A DNA stretch of 24,465 nucleotides from an uncultured Eubacteriales bacterium (GCA_900546315.1 URCP01000036.1:1-24465), one strand, 5' to 3'; shown: positions 12,964 to 21,013, counted from the first letter of the stretch. A program made the numbers and translations. The notes: generated by a model not told the origin, from the sequence alone.

Positions 12964-14871
12964 TTAATTGTCTATTTTTTCGACGTCGTTTGCCGGGATT
13001 GTCAGAGTATTGCCATCCAGATTGCCGCGATATGCAAGTATTATCTTCGATTCTTGCAATTTCAGTTCAGACTTTACGCACTTGTCCGAGTAATTCACCG
13101 CGACAACAATTCGCTTGTTGCCCGGAAGCGGATGCTCTGTCGTCAGGACCATGGGGTTCGTCGATTTTACCGCTCTTTTCGACGCCGCGACGGTCGCGAA
13201 GCTCTCATAGAAGCGATAAAACGGCGCTGATTTCTCGTCTCGGAAGGCGTTCGGCGTGTCTGTCAGCTGAAGCTCAAGTGGTATCGCGAGGAAATATATC
13301 CAGCCTTTACCATAAGAATTTCTGACATACACCGGTCGGTTGCCTTGTGCCGTAGCAAGCACTTCGCATGAATCGGCTATTGAATCTATGTTAAGTATAG
13401 TACCATTGCCAATATCAAACGTCTCATCGTCGAATTTGATGTGATCTGTCGTACCTTTTTCACGAGACGCCACTGTCAGACCGGTCAGCTCCGGGAAGCG
13501 GCGGAAAAGCGTGCCGCCCATCGAGAAATACAGCGTCGCTCCATTGCGGACACGTTCGAGCAACTCATTCAGGCGGTGATGGAATATAGGCTTGCTCGTC
13601 ACGATGCTCGGCATTATATACAAATCGCTGTCCGGCAGCTTCTCGTCGGCATGGCAGAATGTCAGGTCAATATTCGCCTGCTTCGCCAGAATGAACGCCG
13701 AATTCTGTATTTTCCACGCGTCCTGCGTGTCTCTCTGGACGATGCAGACCGCCTCGGTCGTGTGCGCGGGAAGGGAAGCGTACTCATAATTTGCAAGGAA
13801 ATCATAAAACTCCTTCATTTCTTCCGCGACCGGCTTCGCGCTTCCGTCGTTGCGGAACAGTCCGTAGTCGCTGCCATAATTGTTCCAGTCATACGGCGCG
13901 AAGTCGAATTTTCCCTGATCGAACGCGCACCACCAGAACACGCCGCGGTTCCCCTGCGCCCACGCCGACCACAGCATCGTGCGCAGAAACGCCGCCTCTG
14001 TGCGCTCCGAACAGTTCGTGTAGCCAATCGAACCGACTTCTTCTATAAACGTCGGCTTGCCGCCGAGCGATTCAAGAAACGTCGCGCGGACCGCCGGATC
14101 TATCGCCGGGCGCATCGTGTTGATCGGGTCTATTGACGTTTTGCTGAAAATCTGATAAGGATGCGTCGTGTTGACGTCAATTATCTCACTTTGTTCACGA
14201 ATATTAAACGATGAATTCTTTTCTACGTCATAATGGGCGTATCCGGAGACCACCGGACGGGTCGGATCCGACTCGCGGATCGCCGATGTTATCGCCTGCG
14301 CCCAGACGTATGACTGATCAGGGTTCGCGCCGCCGAGACCGTAATTCGGGCACTCGTTGCCGAGATCCCAAGCCTCGATGGCTTCCCGATCCGCGAAACG
14401 CTTCACGAAATAACGTACGAACCGTATCTCCCACTTGATCAGCGTCGGATCGGTCAGAAAATTCCTGCCCTCGAACGCCGGCGGAGCGTAAAATCTGAAG
14501 CTCATATGTCCGGTAAGTAAACCAACTATTAATTTTACGCCATATTTTTCAGCGATCGCGCAAAATTCGTCAAAATGACGGCACGCCTCCTCGCTGACTC
14601 CCGCGCGCCCAGCCTCGGTGTCCGGAAGCGGCCGCTCATCATCGCCCATTCGGAGCTCGTAGAGCTGGCTGTTCGCCCAAATCGCGTGCAGCGGCTGAAA
14701 CACCGGCCAGAGAAGGAACATCCGCAGATGCTTCACGCCGTGCTCCGACAGCAGTTTCAGGTCGCGGTCGACCACGTCCGCGCGCCAGTTCGACCACATA
14801 TTTATCGCCGCGTGCGACGCCCAGTAGTTCGCGCCGATGTAGAAATTCCCATCTTTCATGAAATCGTTCAT
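12964..14871 (-). CDS. GH5-like cytoplasmic glycoside hydrolase, probably mannan-directed
   Basis: The product has 635 residues with no signal peptide. The N-terminal part (about 10-360) is a TIM-barrel glycosidase of the GH5/mannanase type: GANYWASHAAINMW at the start, DLGNECPNYG with the probable acid/base Glu173, and FIEEVGS with the probable nucleophile Glu278. A second region (about 380-550) has the DLYIMPSIVTSK and GATLYFSMGG pattern of a glutamine-amidotransferase-like fold, seen as an accessory domain in some GH42/GH5 enzymes, and a small beta domain ends the protein. Coupling to manA 19 bases downstream argues for a manno-oligosaccharide substrate, but this is inference. AGGTGG lies 8 bases before the ATG. 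A TATAAT box (14898-14893, minus strand) without a clear -35 is the likely promoter. The AraC regulator is divergent. Confidence 0.8.
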   Translation of the reverse strand: MNDFMKDGNFYIGANYWASHAAINMWSNWRADVVDRDLKLLSEHGVKHLRMFLLWPVFQPLHAIWANSQLYELRMGDDERPLPDTEAGRAGVSEEACRHFDEFCAIAEKYGVKLIVGLLTGHMSFRFYAPPAFEGRNFLTDPTLIKWEIRFVRYFVKRFADREAIEAWDLGNECPNYGLGGANPDQSYVWAQAITSAIRESDPTRPVVSGYAHYDVEKNSSFNIREQSEIIDVNTTHPYQIFSKTSIDPINTMRPAIDPAVRATFLESLGGKPTFIEEVGSIGYTNCSERTEAAFLRTMLWSAWAQGNRGVFWWCAFDQGKFDFAPYDWNNYGSDYGLFRNDGSAKPVAEEMKEFYDFLANYEYASLPAHTTEAVCIVQRDTQDAWKIQNSAFILAKQANIDLTFCHADEKLPDSDLYIMPSIVTSKPIFHHRLNELLERVRNGATLYFSMGGTLFRRFPELTGLTVASREKGTTDHIKFDDETFDIGNGTILNIDSIADSCEVLATAQGNRPVYVRNSYGKGWIYFLAIPLELQLTDTPNAFRDEKSAPFYRFYESFATVAASKRAVKSTNPMVLTTEHPLPGNKRIVVAVNYSDKCVKSELKLQESKIILAYRGNLDGNTLTIPANDVEKIDN

Positions 14872-14983
14872 TTACTCGCCCACCTTTTTTTAATTATATT
14901 CATATTATTTTTATGATTTGTAGCTATTGACGATTCATATAACATCGTCATCAAAAATTATCAGATCAATTTTCCATTTCCTA

Positions 14984-15012
14984 TTGTATTATACACCATT
15001 TTGTGCTATAAT
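14984..15012 (+). promoter_or_regulatory. Extended -10 promoter for the AraC regulator
   Basis: TTGTAT (14984-14989), a 17-base spacer and TATAAT (15007-15012) preceded by TGC, giving an extended -10. It lies in the 202-base divergent gap with the glycosidase operon; the regulator's own binding sites should be in this gap, but I see no unambiguous repeat. Confidence 0.75.
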
Positions 15013-15073
15013 GCAATGAGCGGACAGGATTTTCCGGGTGAGCTATTCCGCACAGATACGGAGGGGAGATTTC

Positions 15074-16207
15074 ATGGAATTATTCACTGAAAAGAGCAAA
15101 AAAAAAGATCAGCGCTCAGTCTTCGGCGCGCCGTCGACCGGGGTGCCGGTTTCGGCGGTGGAGGACCGCGTCGTCAGGCAGGAGTGCGCACGGTTCTCAA
15201 GAGAACTCATGCTCACACTCCTTTCGGAGCTGACAGAGGACGAAAAACGGCTCAAAGCCGCCATTTGCGGGCAGAACAACAGACTCCCCGAAAACATGGA
15301 ACCGCCGGCAATCTCCGCCGCCGACTACGATTACGGCGCGTTCAGGTCTGAGGAAAACATCTTCGCTGAGGGAAACGTCGTCCACGTTCTGCGTCATCTC
15401 AGGTACGACCGGCACGAGATGCACTCGCACGACTTCTTTGAAATCGCTTACGGAGTGAGCGGAAACGCTCTCGTAACGCTCGCCGACCGAAAAATTCAGC
15501 TCGGCGCGGGGGACATCATCTACTTCTCGCCGGGCACCGAACATAAGCTGACCGCCGACTCGGACGACACAGTCATACTCAAAATCATCATGCGGCGCGG
15601 CGATTTCGACTGCATTTACCGCGACGTTCTGCGCTCAGACTCGCCGCTCTCGGCGTTTTTCCGCGCCTCGCTCGAGAAAAGCGGCGGCGGGTGGCTGATG
15701 TTCCGCGCCGGAGGAGACGATGAATTGTTGGATATTATGCTGAAAATGCGTTTCTCGGAGGTGCGGCGCGGCAGGGTGGACAACATCCTCAAGGAAGCCC
15801 TCGCGATGCAGGTATTCTGTATTTTAGTGAACGATCACGCGGAAAGCGCCCGCGTTTCCTTCGGGAGCGATGTCACCGGAAAGATCATCATCCATATCAG
15901 CTCGCATTTCGAGGACATAACGCTGGACGAGCTCTCGCGCGTCTTCCATTTCACCCCGGAATACATCTCGAAACTTGTAAAGAAAGCCACCGGAAAGTCC
16001 TTCACGTCGCTCGTCATCGGGCTGAAGCTCGCGGCGGCAAAGCGGCTCCTTATCTCGACGGACCTCGAAGTCTCGGAAATCTACCGCTCGGTCGGGTTCG
16101 GCTGCAAAGAGTTCTTCTACAAGAAATTCCGCGAAGAAAACGGGTGCAGCCCGCTCGAATGGAGAGAACCGCACCGTCAAAATCATGAATTTACCATAGA
16201 ATCGTAA
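15074..16207 (+). CDS. AraC-family transcriptional regulator with cupin sensor
   Basis: The product has 377 residues. After a 100-residue N-terminal region (charged, partly helical) comes a cupin-type sensor (about 105-175) with RHEMHSHDFFEIAYGVSG and LGAGDIIYFSPGTEHKL. The C-terminal 100 residues are the AraC double helix-turn-helix: ITLDELSRVFHFTPEYISKLVKKATGKSF, then ISTDLEVSEIYRSVGFGCKEFFYKKFREENGCSPLEWR. Such proteins bind a sugar in the cupin and activate adjacent uptake or hydrolase genes. The divergent glycosidase-manA operon is the likely target. The start at 15074 was chosen for GGAGGGGAG 5 bases upstream; the ATG at 15038 has no site. It ends 9 bases from the convergent SLH gene, with no terminator visible between. 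Confidence 0.93.
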   Translation: MELFTEKSKKKDQRSVFGAPSTGVPVSAVEDRVVRQECARFSRELMLTLLSELTEDEKRLKAAICGQNNRLPENMEPPAISAADYDYGAFRSEENIFAEGNVVHVLRHLRYDRHEMHSHDFFEIAYGVSGNALVTLADRKIQLGAGDIIYFSPGTEHKLTADSDDTVILKIIMRRGDFDCIYRDVLRSDSPLSAFFRASLEKSGGGWLMFRAGGDDELLDIMLKMRFSEVRRGRVDNILKEALAMQVFCILVNDHAESARVSFGSDVTGKIIIHISSHFEDITLDELSRVFHFTPEYISKLVKKATGKSFTSLVIGLKLAAAKRLLISTDLEVSEIYRSVGFGCKEFFYKKFREENGCSPLEWREPHRQNHEFTIES

Positions 16208-16216
16208 ATATATTAT

Positions 16217-17257
16217 TTACTTTTTGTAACGAGTCAGCATATAATCGGCGTTTTTCACGTCGTCCCACGACAGGGTTCTGCCCCAGTGAACCGAATAATT
16301 GTAGTTGCCCTCGGCAATCGTCACGCCGTTCGCGTCGGTTCCGATCACTATCACCGAGTGCGTGTCGCCGTTTATGCGCAGGATATCGCCCACGCGCACG
16401 GTATTTTCCGCGTCGGACAGGTCGTAAACCTGCCTTGCCGGGAGGTCGCCGAACGCCGCGTCGCTGAGCATGAACGCGAAGCCGGCGCAGCCGTAGCCGC
16501 CCGAGAAAATCCCGCCTTTCCATTCGTAGTAGTCAGCGTTCGTCCACGGCGTCCCCTCGGGGTAATCCGACTTCAGCGCGAGCATCGCCGCCGCTGCGTC
16601 GTTTTTCGCGAGGGCTTCGTATTTTTCGTTCTGCGCGTTCAATTTTTCGGAAACGAGCGTTATCAGCTCAGCCGCGAAAGCCCTCGTCGCGGGAGAATCA
16701 GGGTAGAGAACGCCGTCGCCGCGGTGCCCGTGGACATATCCCGCGCCGGTCATCGTCATAACGTCATCGGAAGCCCAATCCGACAAATTGCCTATATATG
16801 TCAGCGACGCCGTGTTACAATCAAGCACAATGTCCATCGCGTCGCAGAAACGCCGCGCTATTACAAGCGCCTGCTCCTCGGTCACGACGTCATCCGGACC
16901 GAAAACCGTGTCCGAATAGCCTTTCACGATGCCGTTCTCATCCGCCCAGCCGACGTACGGCGTGTACCACTGACTATCCGGAACGTCCGAAAAGCGCGAG
17001 TGAGCCGACATATCAGCCTTAATTCCGGCGGTCCTGCCGAGGATCGTCACGAACATCGCGCGGGTCATCGGCGTGTCGGGCTCGAAAGTTGTTGCGGATG
17101 TTCCGTTGAATATGCCGTTTTCGTTCACATATTGTACGTATTTATAGTAATAATCGTCTGCCGGAACGTCGGTGAACGGGTTGCTCCACGCCGCCGCGGG
17201 GAGCGTGAAAGTCATAATGAGGAGCAGGGAAGTCAGTAACGCGCAAATTTTCTTCAT
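16217..17257 (-). CDS. SLH-anchored secreted protein with putative CHAP-like cysteine hydrolase domain
   Basis: The product has 346 residues. A clear signal peptide (1-23, ending AAA) is followed by three SLH repeats (about 27-70, 88-132 and 155-200; FTDVPADDYYYKYVQYVNENGIFNG, FSDVPDSQWYTPYVGWADENGIVKG) that would attach the protein to the cell-wall polymer. After a helical linker, the C-terminal 100 residues contain GGYGCAGFAF (Cys257), VRVGDILRINGDTHSVIVI (His300) and AEGNYN (Asn318). This Cys-His-Asn order is that of CHAP/NlpC-type peptidases or amidases, so a peptidoglycan or amide substrate is likely. The domain name is my inference; the catalytic order is seen. AAAGGA lies 9 bases before the ATG. 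It follows the ADP-ribosylglycohydrolase-family gene after a hairpin. Confidence 0.85.
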   Translation of the reverse strand: MKKICALLTSLLLIMTFTLPAAAWSNPFTDVPADDYYYKYVQYVNENGIFNGTSATTFEPDTPMTRAMFVTILGRTAGIKADMSAHSRFSDVPDSQWYTPYVGWADENGIVKGYSDTVFGPDDVVTEEQALVIARRFCDAMDIVLDCNTASLTYIGNLSDWASDDVMTMTGAGYVHGHRGDGVLYPDSPATRAFAAELITLVSEKLNAQNEKYEALAKNDAAAAMLALKSDYPEGTPWTNADYYEWKGGIFSGGYGCAGFAFMLSDAAFGDLPARQVYDLSDAENTVRVGDILRINGDTHSVIVIGTDANGVTIAEGNYNYSVHWGRTLSWDDVKNADYMLTRYKK

Positions 17258-17294
17258 TATTTATATTCCTTTCTAAACTTTCTAAAGCCGAAAG

Positions 17295-17321
17295 CCTCAC
17301 GGCACTTTTCGTACCGTGAGG
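17295..17321 (-). terminator. Hairpin between ADP-ribosylglycohydrolase-family and SLH genes
   Basis: CCTCACGG (17295-17302) pairs with CCGTGAGG (17314-17321), with further partial pairing inside. On the minus strand it is followed by CTTTCGGCTTT, a poor T-run, so it may be a weak terminator or attenuator that lowers SLH expression. Confidence 0.5.
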
Positions 17322-17343
17322 AATCGTAGTCTGTTTGCTTTTT

Positions 17344-18780
17344 TTAACCGATGAACACAACCGGGATGAGCGCCGCGGTCGGTCTCGTCGCGCTCGTTAT
17401 CTCGCAGATAACGCGGTTCGTGACCTCGACCTTCTCGCCCGCGGTGATCTCGAACGGAATCTCCACCGTGTCGGGCGTGTAGCGGGTCGCGGAACCGAGC
17501 ACGTAATCGTGACGGACGCCGGAAACGGTCCAGCCCTCCGGCAGGTGCCATTTCAGCTCGATATGCTTCGGTGCCGGGATCTTATTCTTTACGATGAAAC
17601 GGCACTTCACGGTCTCGCCGGGCGCGATATCCGGCGTCGTGTCGTAGACCACGCGGCACTCGCCCCAGACGAACTCGTGGTTGACCGACATTCCAGGGAT
17701 CGAGACGAGCCGCTTCGAGAAGCTGTCGTCCCAGAAGCGCGCGACATCCTTCTCATCAAAGCTGTCTGCGTCGCCGAGGCACGCGTTCGCGTTGTTCTGC
17801 GCGAGGACGATCGGAATCTGGTTATAGACCTGACTTGTTAGCTCGGTGCAGGTATTCGGGAGTCCCCAGATCGAGCCGCGGTCTATCGCGACCGACACGA
17901 TGTTGTCGCCAAGGTACTTCGCCCAGTCCTCCGGGATGCCCTTCGTGCCGTTCAGGATGCCGAAAATCGAGCCGAGAGTAGCGCCCGTGCAGTCTGTGTC
18001 GTCGCCGCAGTCTATCGCCATTATCATCGACTTCTTGAAGTCGCCCTCGCCCCAGAGCAGACCAAGCATAGCGAACGCGACGTTCGCCGGAGCCTGGAAC
18101 CAGCCGAGGTCCTTCGTGTGCTCGACGAGCAGCTCGCGGGTCTCGCGCCAGTCGACGCCCTTGTCGCGGCAGTCGAGCAGCAGGCGGATCGTCTGCGCCA
18201 TGCGGCAGTCATACGGAATCTTCGTCAGACCGAGCTCAATGAGCTTTCTCAGGTCGTTTATGACGAAAGCGGCGGACTCGATCGCTGCGACGAACATCGC
18301 GGCGTAAGTGCCCTCTCCCGCGCCGTGGTCGACGCACGCGTCCATCTGCGCGTACTTCATCGCGATATCCGGGCAGCCCGGAGCCATGCACGCCCAGACC
18401 TCGGTGCGGATCCAAGCGCCGTTCGAGTGCTTCCACTCGTTCTTGTACTCGCCGCAGAGCGGAGCCTCAAGTCCGATGCGCATATTGTTCTTGCAGATGC
18501 CGTACTCGTTCCAGTGCGGGGGTATGTAGGAGACCCAGTACTCGCCGAGGATCTTCTCGTTCAGAGCCTTCGGGCCCTTCTCCTGCATCGCTCTCAGCCA
18601 GATCAGCTGGAGGTCAAGGTCGTCGTTCGGGAGGACGACGTTCTCCGCGGTCGCGAAGCCCTGAATGTCCTGCATCTCGGTGCGGCCCTCATACGGGGTG
18701 CCCATCGTGCCGCCGATATTCTTGCCGAGCCAGCAGGCGTAGATCTTATCCTTTATTTTCGCTCTGTCGAAAACTATCAT
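17344..18780 (-). CDS. ADP-ribosylglycohydrolase-family protein with C-terminal beta domain
   Basis: The product has 478 residues. The all-helical hydrolase fold is indicated by IYACWLGKNIGGTMGTPYEG near the N-terminus, the metal site LPNDDLDLQL (Asp53, Asp54, Asp56) and DCGDDTDCTGATLGSIFGI (Asp257, Asp260, Asp261, Asp263), the paired acidic motifs of ARH/DraG proteins. The first motif is NDDLD rather than the usual TDDT. Residues about 375-478 form a beta-rich domain (IAPGETVKCRFIVKN, WHLPEGWTVSG) like the immunoglobulin-fold NEW3 domains found beside glycosidases. No signal peptide is present. The substrate may be a glycoside or ADP-ribose; members in glycan loci are uncharacterised as far as I know. 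AAAGGAAGA precedes the ATG. Confidence 0.85.
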   Translation of the reverse strand: MIVFDRAKIKDKIYACWLGKNIGGTMGTPYEGRTEMQDIQGFATAENVVLPNDDLDLQLIWLRAMQEKGPKALNEKILGEYWVSYIPPHWNEYGICKNNMRIGLEAPLCGEYKNEWKHSNGAWIRTEVWACMAPGCPDIAMKYAQMDACVDHGAGEGTYAAMFVAAIESAAFVINDLRKLIELGLTKIPYDCRMAQTIRLLLDCRDKGVDWRETRELLVEHTKDLGWFQAPANVAFAMLGLLWGEGDFKKSMIMAIDCGDDTDCTGATLGSIFGILNGTKGIPEDWAKYLGDNIVSVAIDRGSIWGLPNTCTELTSQVYNQIPIVLAQNNANACLGDADSFDEKDVARFWDDSFSKRLVSIPGMSVNHEFVWGECRVVYDTTPDIAPGETVKCRFIVKNKIPAPKHIELKWHLPEGWTVSGVRHDYVLGSATRYTPDTVEIPFEITAGEKVEVTNRVICEITSATRPTAALIPVVFIG

Positions 18781-18842
18781 TTTATATTCTTCCTTTCGGA
18801 TATTTTTTCACCGGAAACGTCATGCTTTCCGTGTCTGATTCC

Positions 18843-18871
18843 ATTATAAACAATCCGGAGCGAAAAGTCAA
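18843..18871 (-). promoter_or_regulatory. Sigma-A promoter for the ADP-ribosylglycohydrolase-family gene
   Basis: On the minus strand, TTGACT (18871-18866), a 17-base spacer and TATAAT (18848-18843), close to consensus. The 293-base gap 18781-19073 holds this and the divergent promoter at 19013, with no small gene seen. Confidence 0.8.
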
Positions 18872-18979
18872 GGGGTAAATCAAATAAATAAACGGAAAAA
18901 ATCAAACAGGAACCCGTGCGGAACAATTATTGTTTCAAAAAAATGAACAGTGTCGGCGGAATACCGCCAAAGAAACCGA

Positions 18980-18997
18980 AATTTGTTTACGCAAATT
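18980..18997. promoter_or_regulatory. Operator-like inverted repeat upstream of the YegP-like gene
   Basis: AATTTG and CAAATT flank a 6-base spacer, 15 bases before the -35 box at 19013. It could bind a dimeric regulator; short enough that chance is possible. Confidence 0.3.
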
Positions 18998-19012
18998 CTG
19001 CGTTTTTGGGAC

Positions 19013-19041
19013 TTGACAAAAGCGCCCGGTTGTTTTATAAT
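19013..19041 (+). promoter_or_regulatory. Consensus sigma-A promoter for the YegP-like gene
   Basis: TTGACA (19013-19018), exactly 17 bases, TATAAT (19036-19041): a perfect match to the sigma-70/sigma-A consensus. It predicts strong expression of the small protein starting at 19074. Confidence 0.88.
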
Positions 19042-19073
19042 AAGGAATACAAAAACAGCGAAAGGAAAACGTC

Positions 19074-19448
19074 ATGGGAACGTTCAGGATAAGGCCGGTC
19101 GCGACCGGCTTCAGGTTCACGCTCGAGACAGATAACGGGCGCGCCATCGCCTCCGGGGAGGTCTATAAAACCCTCGCCGGGTGCACGAAAGGAGCGGGAA
19201 GCGTCAGCCGCTGTGCCGCCAGAGCCAATCTCTCCGACCTCACGGTCGACGACATACCCGTCGTGCCGAACCCGCGCTTCGAAATCTACCGCGACAAGGC
19301 GGGGAGCTGCCGGTTCAGACTCAGGGCGCGCAACGGGGAAATCATCGCCACCGGCGACGCCTTCTCGGACAAACGCGCCTGCGCCGCCGAGATAGAGCTC
19401 ATCCGCGCCGAAGCGCCCGACTCGGATGTGGTTCAGGAGGAAAATTAA
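19074..19448 (+). CDS. Duplicated YegP/DUF1508 domain protein
   Basis: The product has 124 residues made of two YegP-like repeats. The first is GTFRIRPVATGFRFTLETDNGRAIASGEVY with a following CTKGAGSVSRCA (residues 2-45). The second is PRFEIYRDKAGSCRFRLRARNGEIIATGDAFSDKRACAAEIELIRAEAP (about 66-116). The family is small, cytoplasmic and of unknown function; several members occur as tandem repeats. AAAGGA lies 7 bases before the ATG and the promoter is perfect. It reads toward the MATE transporter gene, with a copy of the dispersed motif 3 bases past its stop. A longer upstream-starting reading of the MATE gene would overlap its last codons, which I think is not used. Confidence 0.88.
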   Translation: MGTFRIRPVATGFRFTLETDNGRAIASGEVYKTLAGCTKGAGSVSRCAARANLSDLTVDDIPVVPNPRFEIYRDKAGSCRFRLRARNGEIIATGDAFSDKRACAAEIELIRAEAPDSDVVQEEN

Positions 19449-19451
19449 TTC

Positions 19452-19466
19452 TGTCATATTGCACAA
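19452..19466 (+). repeat. CGTCATTTTGCACAA-type motif, intergenic
   Basis: Two mismatches, identical to the copy at 12678-12692. It sits between the YegP-like stop and the MATE start, and is the only copy I found after 12.7 kb. Confidence 0.55.
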
Positions 19467-19509
19467 AAATCGGAAAAGAAAAGATAAAGCAGAAAGGAAA
19501 TCATCCCAA

Positions 19510-20979
19510 GTGGAATCCACAAGCACAAAAAAGAAAAACTCATCGGTCGACCTCCTTCACGGAGGGGAAGCGGGAGCGTTATTACGCTTCTCGGTGCCGA
19601 TAATCTTCTCATACCTTCTCCAGCAGATCTACACTATCAGCGACGCCGCCATCTGCGGGCAGACGCTCACCGCCGACGAGGTCGCGGGGGTCAACGATGT
19701 GTTCCCGCTGATATTCATCTTCCTTCAGTTCGCGTTCGGGTGCACGGCGGGCTTCTCGGTCGTGACGTCGATCAAGGCGGGGTGCGGGGACAAGGCGGGA
19801 GTCCGGAAATCCTTCGCGGCGCAGATAATTCTCGGCGCGGCGGTCACGGTCGTCCTTACCGCGATCGCGATTTCGTCGCTGTCCCTGCTGCTCGCGGCTA
19901 TCGGGGTCACGCCGGACAATCCGGGGGTCTGGCAGGCGGCGCACGACTACTGCCTTGTCATTTTCATCGGCATCTTCGCGCAGCTCTACTACAACCTCGT
20001 CTGCTCGGTGCTCCGCAGTCTCGGGGACTCGGTGACGCCGCTCATTTTCCTGCTCGTGTCGACCGTGCTTAATATCGGGCTGGATATTCTCTTCATCGTT
20101 TCCTTCAGGTGGGGGGTCATCGGCGCGGCGGCTGCCACGGTGCTCGCTCAGGCGCTGTCGGCGGCGGCGTGCTTTGTCTACTCCTTTGTGAAGTACCCGG
20201 ATCTCCGGCTCCGGAGGGAGGATTTCCGGTTGAGCGCATCTGACCTCACGCGTCATCTGAGGCAGGGAGTGCCGCTCGGGCTCCAGTTCTCGGTGCTCGC
20301 CATCGGAATCATCGTCATGCAGGGAAGCCTTGTCAGCTTCGATATCGGCGAGGGCGGCATCATGACCTCAGGCAACCCCGCGCAGAACGGCTTCGGCGCG
20401 GCAAATAAGCTCAACAACTTCCTGATGTGCCCGATGAGCGCCATCGGCTCGGCGATCGTCAGCTTCAACGCGCAGAACTACGGCGCGGGAGAGTTCGGGC
20501 GGATCCGCCGCGGAACCCTCAAGAGCCTCGGGATAATCATGATAATGTACGTCGTCCTCGCCGGAATCGGGCTGCTTCTGACTATCGGCGGCGCGTACCA
20601 GTACCTCTTCCTCAGCGCCGACAAGATATCGGCGGAGTCGGTCAGGTTCGGGAACATCTACCTGTATGTCGACCTCTCGATGTACTTCATCCTCGGCGCG
20701 CTCTTCGTCACCAGAAGCGGCGTGCAGGGGGTCGGGCACTCGGAATTCACGCTGCTCGCCGGGTGCGCGGAGCTTGTCGCGAGAACGCTCGTGTGCTGGT
20801 TCCTCCCGGCGCTCATAAACGGGGGAGCTATTGACGCGGGCGCGTCGACTATGGCTTACGCGGCGCTCTGCGCGGCGGATCCGGTGGCGTGGCTCCTCGC
20901 CGATATCGCGCTCGCCTATCCTACGTTCAGGTATCTTCTGCACGGGGATAAGGCGGCGGAGAAAGAAAAACAGGCGTAA
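19510..20979 (+). CDS. MATE-family multidrug/cation antiporter
   Basis: The product has 489 residues with about twelve hydrophobic helices. The opening LLRFSVPIIFSYLLQQIYTISDAAICGQ and the half-way LRQGVPLGLQFSVLAIGIIVMQ are the paired first helices of the two six-helix halves. DSVTPLIFLLVSTVLNIGLDILFI is the typical helix-5 signature and GFGAANKLNNF a second conserved loop. It should export cationic compounds using a Na+ or H+ gradient. I chose the GTG at 19510 because AAGGA lies 11 bases upstream. An in-frame ATG at 19426 has no ribosome site, would overlap the YegP-like gene and would add 28 basic residues. Transcription probably continues from the promoter at 19013. Confidence 0.88.
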   Translation: MESTSTKKKNSSVDLLHGGEAGALLRFSVPIIFSYLLQQIYTISDAAICGQTLTADEVAGVNDVFPLIFIFLQFAFGCTAGFSVVTSIKAGCGDKAGVRKSFAAQIILGAAVTVVLTAIAISSLSLLLAAIGVTPDNPGVWQAAHDYCLVIFIGIFAQLYYNLVCSVLRSLGDSVTPLIFLLVSTVLNIGLDILFIVSFRWGVIGAAAATVLAQALSAAACFVYSFVKYPDLRLRREDFRLSASDLTRHLRQGVPLGLQFSVLAIGIIVMQGSLVSFDIGEGGIMTSGNPAQNGFGAANKLNNFLMCPMSAIGSAIVSFNAQNYGAGEFGRIRRGTLKSLGIIMIMYVVLAGIGLLLTIGGAYQYLFLSADKISAESVRFGNIYLYVDLSMYFILGALFVTRSGVQGVGHSEFTLLAGCAELVARTLVCWFLPALINGGAIDAGASTMAYAALCAADPVAWLLADIALAYPTFRYLLHGDKAAEKEKQA

Positions 20980-21013
20980 ATACAAAATAATCAGCGAAAA
21001 TTCCGCAAAAAAA

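Noticed and set aside
16286..17239. A 317-codon plus-strand frame opposite the SLH gene
   Set aside because: The minus-strand frame has a signal peptide and three SLH repeats; the opposite frame has only codon-bias composition.
19426..19509. Longer N-terminus for the MATE transporter from an ATG at 19426
   Set aside because: It has no ribosome site, overlaps the YegP-like gene, and adds basic residues absent from the family; the GTG at 19510 has a site upstream.
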